64,000 nucleotides of DNA. Source: JBFXIE01 sp050176255. GTDB lineage: Bacteria > Pseudomonadota > Gammaproteobacteria > Burkholderiales > Burkholderiaceae_C. Under the pieces are notes generated by a model. The model did not search any database. It was not told where the DNA came from and was given only the letters and a program-made list of their open reading frames with translations. Shown piece after piece: positions 58,385 to 64,000 of the stretch. The DNA is taken from NCBI RefSeq assembly GCF_050176255.1, contig NZ_JBFXIE010000002.1; one strand, written 5' to 3'. Position 1 is the first letter of the stretch; each line of letters opens with the position of its first letter. A program made the position numbers and the translations under genes.

Positions 58385-59206
58385 TTACAAATGACGCACC
58401 ATTTCAGGGCCCATGCTTGCACCTGTTTGGTGCAGCGCCTGGTGCAATTCCTGCCACGCGGCCGGCACCAGGGCCGCTGCGCCCTTGACGCCCAGCTCCA
58501 CATGTCTGCCGTGCACAGGGTGATCCACGCTGGGCAGGCTGAAAACCTTGATGCCAGGGTGCCGGGCCTCGATGCGCTCCATGAGAGGCGTGAGCGCTGC
58601 CTCCATGGCGCCATAGAGCACCACCGAGTGCTCCATCCGAGGCTGGCGATTGAACCACTGGGCGCAGTAGTGCTCCAGCACCCACTCCATCATCGGCCAG
58701 GCCATGACCGGAAAGCCAGGCACGAAGTGCACCATGCCGCCCCCCGGGCCATCGCATGAAAAACCAGGAATTTTGTTGTACGGGTTGGGGATGATGCGCG
58801 CGCCTTCGGGGAAAACGCCCATGTTGAGCCGGTGCAGGTTGTCGGGGCGGTCAGGGTCGAAAGCCTCGCCCTGCTCGCGCGCCACTTCCTGCATGCGCTC
58901 GGTGATCAGCGCCTTGGCCCGGGGATGCAGCACCAGCGGGCGCTGCAGCGCGGCGGCGGCACATTGGCGCGTGTGGTCGTCGGGCGTGGCGCCGATACCG
59001 CCGCAGCTGAAGACGATGTCTGACGAGGCAAACGCGCGCTGCAGCGCGCCGGTGATGCGCGGGCGGTCGTCGCCCACGTAGTCGGCATAGGTCAGCGCCA
59101 GGCCGCGGGCGGACAACAATTCGATGACTTTGGGCAGATGCTTGTCCGCGCGCTTGCCCGAGAGGATTTCGTCGCCAACGATGATGAGGCCAAAAGTGGG
59201 GGTCAT
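58385..59206 (-). CDS. CinA-type MoCF-domain protein
   Basis: A 273-residue protein with a molybdopterin-binding (MoCF) fold like the N-terminal half of CinA. TFGLIIVGDEILSGKRADKHLP, DIVFSCGGIGATPDDHTRQCAA and FVPGFPVMAWPMMEW are typical. The C-terminal CinA deamidase domain is lacking. ATG (MTPTFGLII) was chosen and overlaps the EI24-protein stop by 4 bp. Some family members hydrolyse ADP-ribose or NMN-type compounds, so a DNA-uptake role should not be assumed. Confidence 0.85.
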   Translation of the reverse strand: MTPTFGLIIVGDEILSGKRADKHLPKVIELLSARGLALTYADYVGDDRPRITGALQRAFASSDIVFSCGGIGATPDDHTRQCAAAALQRPLVLHPRAKALITERMQEVAREQGEAFDPDRPDNLHRLNMGVFPEGARIIPNPYNKIPGFSCDGPGGGMVHFVPGFPVMAWPMMEWVLEHYCAQWFNRQPRMEHSVVLYGAMEAALTPLMERIEARHPGIKVFSLPSVDHPVHGRHVELGVKGAAALVPAAWQELHQALHQTGASMGPEMVRHL

Positions 59207-60066
59207 GAGGGATGCGGTTCTGAGGAGGGCGGCGCGAGCGCCGAAGGGCCGGATTCTGGCGGAACCTCGCCGCGCTGCGCACGTAGTTGCTGAAGTGCTG
59301 CCAGACAAAAGTGGGTGAACCACAGCGAGGCGAAGGCAAATACCAGTGTGTAGATCCAGATGGCCAGCGGCACCAGTACGAAAAACGCGGCCGCGAACAC
59401 CAACCCCGACGCCCAGACGATGCTGGGCGCGGCGCCCAGAAAACCGGTCAGCACGCCGATGGTCAACAAGCTGAGCTGATGTCGCTGGAAAATCTCCTGC
59501 CGCTCGGCCTTGCTGGCGTGTTCGGCCAATGCGTCAAACGCCATGACGCGGTAGGTTAGCCAGCCCCAGATCAGCGGCGGCAGCACCAGCACCAGCGGCG
59601 GTATCAGCCATAGCGGCATCGAGAGCACTAGGGCGATCAGGGCTGCTGCTGTCGCCCCCAGAGACCACAGCACGCTGGCCACCAAAGAGCCGCCGCGCTT
59701 GCGCTGCAACAGGGCAAAGCGCCGCTGCGCCACCAACGTCACCATCGCTGGTGCCATCAACATAGCCACCGCCAGCACGCAGCCGATGACGATCAACGGC
59801 GTGGCCAGCATCAACACCAATAGCGGCGCCAGCGCCACCGGCAAGTTGTCGGCCCCGAAGAGGTGCAGCCAGCTCCACAAGGGTTCCAGCCAGCTGGCGC
59901 CTTCCAGCACGGCCTGCATCCACGCGACGGCGTCGGCCCAAAACAGATAACCGCCGCCAACGCCCACCAGGGTGATCAAGACCAGCGGCAGCAGCGACAG
60001 CGTGATGACGCGCGGAATCAGGCAATAAGCCGCCGCACGCCAGAAGGAATCAATCAGAGGCCCCAT
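59203..60066 (-). CDS. EI24/CysZ-type membrane protein
   Basis: A 287-residue inner-membrane protein with about five to six hydrophobic helices, matching the EI24 domain family (CysZ relatives, which import sulphate). The N-terminal DSFWRAAAYCLIPRVITLSLLPLV and the central IWGWLTYRVMAFDALAEHASKAER segment fit. The C-terminus is Pro/Ser-rich. Its end overlaps the CinA-type gene by 4 bp. Transport function is not established. Confidence 0.8.
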   Translation of the reverse strand: MGPLIDSFWRAAAYCLIPRVITLSLLPLVLITLVGVGGGYLFWADAVAWMQAVLEGASWLEPLWSWLHLFGADNLPVALAPLLVLMLATPLIVIGCVLAVAMLMAPAMVTLVAQRRFALLQRKRGGSLVASVLWSLGATAAALIALVLSMPLWLIPPLVLVLPPLIWGWLTYRVMAFDALAEHASKAERQEIFQRHQLSLLTIGVLTGFLGAAPSIVWASGLVFAAAFFVLVPLAIWIYTLVFAFASLWFTHFCLAALQQLRAQRGEVPPESGPSALAPPSSEPHPS

Positions 60067-60105
60067 GCACGCGAGCATAGCGGCATTGCCTGAAAACCTG
60101 CAGGC

Positions 60106-61095
60106 TCAGGCGCGTCCTGCCAGGCGCTGCAGTCCGCGCCACTGCTGGGCCCAGAAACCCCTGCCGTAGTCGCGCACACGGCCGTCGGGGCCGGGCTGTA
60201 TCTGGTCGCGCACGCCGGTGGGCTCGTAGCGGTGGTCAAAGTTGGCGGTGCCAAAGCACATATCCCACCAGGGCAGCAGCACGCCAAAATTGTGGCCTCG
60301 CAGAACGCCCGCACGCGGTTGCATCGCGAGCGCCGAGGACGCATCGCCCAGGCCTATGGCGTGGTGCATACGGTGAAAACGCGGGCTGACCCACAGGCGT
60401 TCACCCACCCTGCCAAACCAAAGGCGCAGGTTGGCGTGGTGCAGGTTCTCGCTGAGCTGGGTGAGCGCCACAATGGCTACAAACTGCCCCGGCGCCACTC
60501 CAATGCACTGCGCCACGACGACAAGGATGGCGTCGCGCAGCAGGTCGTCCAGCAAGTGATTGCGGCTGTCGCTCCACATCGTCATCTGCCGCTGTGAATG
60601 ATGCAGCGAATGCAGGCGCCACCACCACTCAAAGCGGTGCTGCCCCCGGTGGATCCAGTAGTCCACCAGGTCGAACACCAACAGGTACAGCAGCAGGCTG
60701 ACCAGAGGCAGGTCTGTCACCCCGGGCCAGATGGCATCGAGCTGGATGGTCTGCCACCCATGCGTGCGCAGAGTCCCGAACAGCGCATTCCATAGTGGCT
60801 CGGTGGCGAAGAACAGTGCCAGGCGGAACAAGCCCAGCCGATGTATGAGGGTGTAGATGATGTCCACCCGTACGGCGGCCAAATCGCGCAGCGGCTCTAC
60901 CGGCCGCCAACGCTCCAGAGGGGCGATCACCGCCAGCATCACCGTCAGCTGCAACAGGCCGACCAGCAGCCAACCCGTGGCGGCGTAGCCGTCCTCGAGC
61001 ACATTGGCCAACCCGAGGGTGAATAGCGCTGGCTGCACCAGCACCTCAAACAGCCATTGCTGGGCACTATCGAATAACTGGGTCAGACCTGGCAT
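60106..61095 (-). CDS. Sterol desaturase/fatty acid hydroxylase family protein
   Basis: A 329-residue membrane di-iron oxygenase of the sterol desaturase superfamily. The His clusters are IHRGQHRFEWWWRLHSLHHS and, after a spacer, FHRMHHAIG, with four to five helices in the N-terminal half. ATG (MPGLTQLFDS) is chosen over an upstream extension that overlaps the next gene. The hydroxylated or desaturated lipid is unknown. It is downstream of the deacetylase on the same strand. Confidence 0.85.
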   Translation of the reverse strand: MPGLTQLFDSAQQWLFEVLVQPALFTLGLANVLEDGYAATGWLLVGLLQLTVMLAVIAPLERWRPVEPLRDLAAVRVDIIYTLIHRLGLFRLALFFATEPLWNALFGTLRTHGWQTIQLDAIWPGVTDLPLVSLLLYLLVFDLVDYWIHRGQHRFEWWWRLHSLHHSQRQMTMWSDSRNHLLDDLLRDAILVVVAQCIGVAPGQFVAIVALTQLSENLHHANLRLWFGRVGERLWVSPRFHRMHHAIGLGDASSALAMQPRAGVLRGHNFGVLLPWWDMCFGTANFDHRYEPTGVRDQIQPGPDGRVRDYGRGFWAQQWRGLQRLAGRA

Positions 61096-61147
61096 GAATT
61101 CACCATCGCATTGCGTTCGGCAGCCGCCAGCATAGCTGCGGGCTATG

Positions 61148-61978
61148 TCACTTTTGTCCGAGTGTCGTTCCGTATTGGGGGTGCTCACGCAAGGTGCGAA
61201 AACACAGGCCGCGCTCTTTCAATCCCTTGATCAAGGGCTCCAGGACGGCTGGCGCCCAGGGGTCTTTGCGCGACCAGATGCCCAGGTGCGCCAGCAGGAT
61301 GTCTCCGTCGCGTATGGTGCGCAGGGCCTGATCGAGCAAGGCCTTGTTGCTGTAACCCTCGCTGGGCAGCTCGTCGCCCAGAAAGCCAGCGGGCGTCCAC
61401 CCCACATGGGTGTAGCCACATGATTTGCCTACCTGCAGCAGACGCGCCGATGTCTTGCCACCGGGCGCGCGAAACAGCGCCAGCGGCTCCTTGCCGGTCA
61501 TATCGCGCAGGCGGTTGGCCGCCGCCTGGATCTGCGAACAATATTGCGCGCCGGTCATGGTGAACTCCTGGCCCGCATCGGGGCCAGCCGACGGTTTGAC
61601 CCTGAACACGGGTTGCTGCGCCGAGCCACCATCGGCACGCCAGTACACGTGGTGCAGCGTGTGTGAGGCAAATTCATGGCCCTCTGCGGCACGCGCGCGC
61701 CACCAGGGTGCCCAGGCGTCATCCAGGCTGCTGCCACCGGTTTGCGTACGCTCGTCGGCGGCAAAAAAGGTGACCTTTATCTGCTGGCTACGCAGCACAT
61801 CGACCACCAGCGGAGCAATGCCCATGTGGCCGGTGTCAAAAGTCAGATAAACAGATCCCTTGCAACCAGTTTGGGCGTTGGCGCTTGCAGATAAAGCGCC
61901 TACAGCTACAAATACGATAGCAAATCCTACTTTTCGCAGATTGCCTGTACCCGAATGTCCGTGTTCAGCGTTTGGCAT
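61148..61978 (-). CDS. Polysaccharide deacetylase family protein
   Basis: An exported NodB-fold protein, 276 residues. A signal peptide is followed by VYLTFDTGHMG, where most deacetylases have TFDDG; the metal-binding second Asp is Thr here. SHTLHHVYW, FRAPGGKTS and DILLAHLGIW supply the other motifs. I recall the TFDTG form in related burkholderial proteins, so this is probably a subfamily trait. Residues 19-36, the signal-peptide core and cleavage region, are encoded by a dispersed repeat. The start overlaps the end of the upstream beta-propeller gene by 14 bp. Confidence 0.85.
   Translation of the reverse strand: MPNAEHGHSGTGNLRKVGFAIVFVAVGALSASANAQTGCKGSVYLTFDTGHMGIAPLVVDVLRSQQIKVTFFAADERTQTGGSSLDDAWAPWWRARAAEGHEFASHTLHHVYWRADGGSAQQPVFRVKPSAGPDAGQEFTMTGAQYCSQIQAAANRLRDMTGKEPLALFRAPGGKTSARLLQVGKSCGYTHVGWTPAGFLGDELPSEGYSNKALLDQALRTIRDGDILLAHLGIWSRKDPWAPAVLEPLIKGLKERGLCFRTLREHPQYGTTLGQK
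61873..61924 (+). repeat. Dispersed AGCGCTT/AGCTATC repeat, copy 11 (deacetylase signal peptide)
   Basis: GGCGTTGGCGCTTGCAGAT, then AAAGCGCCTACAGCTAC, then AAATACGATAGCAAA in plus orientation. The gene is on the minus strand, so it is read through the reverse of the frame used in tupA. It encodes residues 19-36. Confidence 0.7.
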
Positions 61979-62951
61979 GCTTGAGCGTCCAGACCCCATG
62001 CGGCGACTTGCCAACGTTGATGGATCGCACAACCTTGCGCTCGGCAGTGTCAATCACCAACAGTTTGCGCGCCCAGCGCGCGCTGACATAAATCCAGCGC
62101 CCGTCAGCCGACACATCCATGCAATCAGGACCACCGGGGGCCGGATAGACATCCACCACCCGCTGTGTCTGCATGTCGATCTTGCTGATAGTGTTGGCCA
62201 CCCGGTTGCTCACAAACAAGTGGCGGCCGTCGCCCGCGGCCCGAAAGGCATGGGCGCCATTGCCAGTCTTGATGCGCTGCACGCTGCGGGGCTGCTCGCC
62301 GGAGATATCAAAGACCTCGACACTGTCGCTGCCCGTCAGCCCGACGAAAACATGTCTGCCATCGGGGCTGCCATACACATCTGCCGGCATCGCGCCCGTA
62401 ATGGCGCGCCACTTGATTTTTTGGGTGGCTATGTCAATAGCCACCAGTTCATTGCTGTCTTGCATCGTGGAGTACACCGTGCGGCTGCCGCTGTCGATCC
62501 ACAAATGGCTGGGCGTTTTGCTGGTCGACACACGTTGCACCAGGGTCGGCTCCTTGCCGTTCCAGCGGTAAAAATCCACATGATTGAGCCGATTGGCCGC
62601 CGTCACCAGCCACTTCATATCTGGCGAAAAGCGCAGGTGGTAAGGATCCAAGATGCCACGCACGGTACGTTGCACCTGTGCAGTCACGGGGTCTACGAAG
62701 GTCAGACTGTCGCCCAGGGCGTTGGCTACGATCAGCGATTTTTCATCTGGCGTGAGATAGAGGTGGTGCGGTTCCTTGCCCGTGGCGATACGTGAGGCCT
62801 CAGTCCAGGACACAGGGTCGATGACGCTAATGTCCGCCTGCAACGAGTTGAGAACGAACACCGGCGGCTCTGCCGCAGTGGCATGAACCCCCACCATGAA
62901 CGAAGCTGCTACACAGATGCCAGCAAAGCGTTTTGATATCTGATTGATCAC
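61965..62951 (-). CDS. YVTN-type beta-propeller exported protein
   Basis: A 328-residue secreted protein with YncE/cytochrome-cd1-like seven-bladed propeller repeats, each with segments such as PHHLYLTPDEKSLIVAN and CMDVSADGRWIYVSAR. A signal peptide (KRFAGICVAASFMVGVHATAA) is present. The GTG start (MINQISKRF) was chosen because GGGGGCAGG lies upstream. No heme Cys motif is seen. It overlaps the deacetylase gene by 14 bp, so the two are probably coupled. Function unknown. Confidence 0.85.
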   Translation of the reverse strand: MINQISKRFAGICVAASFMVGVHATAAEPPVFVLNSLQADISVIDPVSWTEASRIATGKEPHHLYLTPDEKSLIVANALGDSLTFVDPVTAQVQRTVRGILDPYHLRFSPDMKWLVTAANRLNHVDFYRWNGKEPTLVQRVSTSKTPSHLWIDSGSRTVYSTMQDSNELVAIDIATQKIKWRAITGAMPADVYGSPDGRHVFVGLTGSDSVEVFDISGEQPRSVQRIKTGNGAHAFRAAGDGRHLFVSNRVANTISKIDMQTQRVVDVYPAPGGPDCMDVSADGRWIYVSARWARKLLVIDTAERKVVRSINVGKSPHGVWTLKHAKR

Positions 62952-62966
62952 CCTGCCCCCTTGCAC

Positions 62967-62985
62967 AAAAAGCCCGAATGCGGGC
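62967..62985 (-). terminator. Terminator-like hairpin between rsuA-type gene and propeller gene
   Basis: On the minus strand GCCCG, loop CATT, CGGGC, then five T. It stands only 15 nt before the GTG start of the propeller gene, and 119 bp after the end of the pseudouridine synthase gene, so it may terminate the upstream transcript or attenuate the downstream one. Confidence 0.7.
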
Positions 62986-63103
62986 GTCAAATGATGACCC
63001 CTATGCGGATCACCAACCAGATAGCCAACTGCGCCTCACGTTGACTCGTCCGTTCACTTTGGTGATTGCGTAGATTGAACCACCAAACCCGAGGCAACTT
63101 GCA

Positions 63104-63841
63104 CTATGTGAGCAGTGCGATGTCTTCTTGGCTCAACCAGCGCCATTCACCGGGACGCATGTCGGCAGGCAATTCCAACCCACCGATACGTGACCGATGC
63201 AGCGCATCCACACGGTTACCGACGGCGGCAATCATGCGCTTGACTTGGTGGTATTTCCCCTGGGTCAGGGCGAGATCCATGGTGTGCTCGTCGAGTTGAA
63301 CACAAGCGGCGGCACGAACGGGCCGGGGGTCGTCGTCCAGTACCACGCCTGCAAGTAACCGTTCGATCTGATCGCCGCTTATGGGGTGCTTGGAAGTCAC
63401 TCTGTACACCTTCGGAACGTGTTTTTTGGGGGAACTCATGCGATGGATGAATTGTCCGTCGTCACTGAGCAGCAGCAACCCTGTCGTGTCCTGATCCAGG
63501 CGCCCGACGGCCTGCACGCCATCCACGGCACTTTTGCTGGGCCTTTGACGCAGCGGTGCAGGCAACAGGGTATAGACGCTCGGATAGGCAGATGGCTTTT
63601 GGGAACACTCGGTTCCAGCGGGCTTGTAGAGCATTACGTAAGCCTTGTCCTGGTAGGACCAGTCCACCCCCTGCACCCGCATCACCAGCCCTTCCACTTC
63701 AAAGTCCTGAAGAGCATTCAGACATACCACTGGCTCTGCCGCGCCAGCGCCGTAGACTGCCACCCAACCCTGCTGAATCAATCCGGCACAAATACGGCGC
63801 GTACCAAAACCTTGCGAATAAAGAATGTCCTGAAGCTGCAT
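63104..63841 (-). CDS. RsuA-family 16S rRNA pseudouridine synthase
   Basis: A 245-residue pseudouridine synthase of the RsuA/RluB/E/F group. An N-terminal S4-like segment (LQDILYSQGFGTRRICAGLI) precedes the catalytic domain, with Asp in AVGRLDQDTTGLLLLSDDG, and QGKYHQVKRMIAAVGNRVDALHRSRIG near the C-terminus. ATG (MQLQDILYS) chosen. The most likely target is U516 of 16S rRNA, but other members of the group cannot be excluded. It is downstream of an rrn operon terminator. Confidence 0.88.
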   Translation of the reverse strand: MQLQDILYSQGFGTRRICAGLIQQGWVAVYGAGAAEPVVCLNALQDFEVEGLVMRVQGVDWSYQDKAYVMLYKPAGTECSQKPSAYPSVYTLLPAPLRQRPSKSAVDGVQAVGRLDQDTTGLLLLSDDGQFIHRMSSPKKHVPKVYRVTSKHPISGDQIERLLAGVVLDDDPRPVRAAACVQLDEHTMDLALTQGKYHQVKRMIAAVGNRVDALHRSRIGGLELPADMRPGEWRWLSQEDIALLT

Positions 63842-63875
63842 GGCATCGATTTTGTCTTTTTTGTCTACTCGATAA

Positions 63876-63910
63876 CGCAAAACGCCCTCCCACGGTTTAA
63901 GTGGGAGGGC
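63876..63910 (-). terminator. Terminator of a ribosomal RNA operon
   Basis: GCCCTCCCAC at 63884-63893 and GTGGGAGGGC at 63901-63910 form a perfect 10-bp stem. On the minus strand GTTTTGCGTT follows. It lies just beyond the 5S rRNA 3' end. Confidence 0.85.
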
Positions 63911-63927
63911 GGTTTGGGGCTGAAGGA

Positions 63928-64000
63928 GCCTGACGATGACCTACTTTCACACGGGAACCCGCACTATCATCGGCGCGAAGTTGTTTCACTGTCCTGTTCG
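63928..64000 (-). rRNA. rrf: 5S ribosomal RNA, 3' part (cut by window edge)
   Basis: The reverse complement contains CAGGACAGTGAAACAACTT, then GCGCCGATGATAGTGCGG, then GTGTGAAAGTAGGTCATCG, all typical of the 3' two thirds of burkholderial 5S rRNA. The gene continues past the right edge, where 23S and 16S genes are expected. Confidence 0.93.

Noticed and set aside
56564..58759. A 731-codon open frame opposite glnA
   Set aside because: Antisense shadow of glutamine synthetase, spanning its promoter and terminator.
61148..61978. Inactive deacetylase because of the TFDTG motif
   Set aside because: The remaining motifs are intact and the Thr form seems shared by a subfamily, so loss of function cannot be concluded.

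Overview
The window comes from a high-GC betaproteobacterium, most probably of the family Comamonadaceae (Acidovorax, Alicycliphilus or Diaphorobacter relatives). This rests on the liv and mod operon organisation, glnA-ntrB-ntrC order, PhaR, an RpoD with a long Lys/Ala-rich N-terminus, an RsfS with a Lys/Ala-rich tail, the yebC-purD-hemF-rsfS-rlmH-maf order, and a dispersed repeat (AGCGCTT...AAGCGCT followed by AGCTATC...) of a kind I associate with that family. It is ordinary chromosome: no prophage, integrase, transposase or CRISPR array was seen. All assignments were made by reading, without database searches.

Layout. 0-5.2 kb: a membrane diguanylate cyclase, a Crp/Fnr regulator and a divergent EAL-CBS-GGDEF protein, a small c-di-GMP group. 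5.2-12.1 kb: HIT protein, a truncated Bcr/CflA efflux remnant, miaA overlapping an ABC ATPase, an antisense hsp20 with a heat-shock-like promoter, then the FtsX-type permease and AttH/CrtC-like lipocalin that probably belong with the ATPase. 12.2-17 kb: livGFKHM on the minus strand. 17-24.2 kb: a molybdenum/tungsten island with modE divergent from modABC, then tupBCA divergent from a ModE-HTH/PBP regulator. 24.2-30.7 kb: acyl-CoA synthetase, dnaG, rpoD. 31-37 kb: panE-like reductase, a 165-nt palindrome, a small membrane methyltransferase, CoA transferase, HxlR regulator, FKBP, rimO, phaR. 37.2-45 kb: a 52-aa small ORF, maf, rlmH, rsfS, hemF, purD, yebC, a HerA/YjgR ATPase and a second YebC paralogue. 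45.6-53.1 kb: upp, Na/Pi cotransporter, sbcB, MltB-like lipoprotein, orphan PstS-like protein, xthA. 53.3-58.3 kb: the nitrogen regulon glnA, a DUF4124-like protein, ntrB, ntrC, with a sigma54-type promoter before glnA. 58.4-64 kb: CinA-type protein, EI24 protein, fatty acid hydroxylase, polysaccharide deacetylase, beta-propeller, RsuA-type synthase, an rrn-type terminator and the 3' part of a 5S rRNA gene.

The most unusual signal is the dispersed repeat. About thirteen copies of a 40-60 bp element occur in 64 kb. Several lie inside or on the edge of genes: one encodes the signal-peptide core of TupA, another in the opposite reading orientation encodes that of the polysaccharide deacetylase, two lie in frame in the FtsX-type permease, and others supply a Shine-Dalgarno region (maf) or stop codons (modA, sbcB). 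A separate long imperfect palindrome follows panE, and a second repeat family (GCGGGAATGACG type) abuts the first at two loci.
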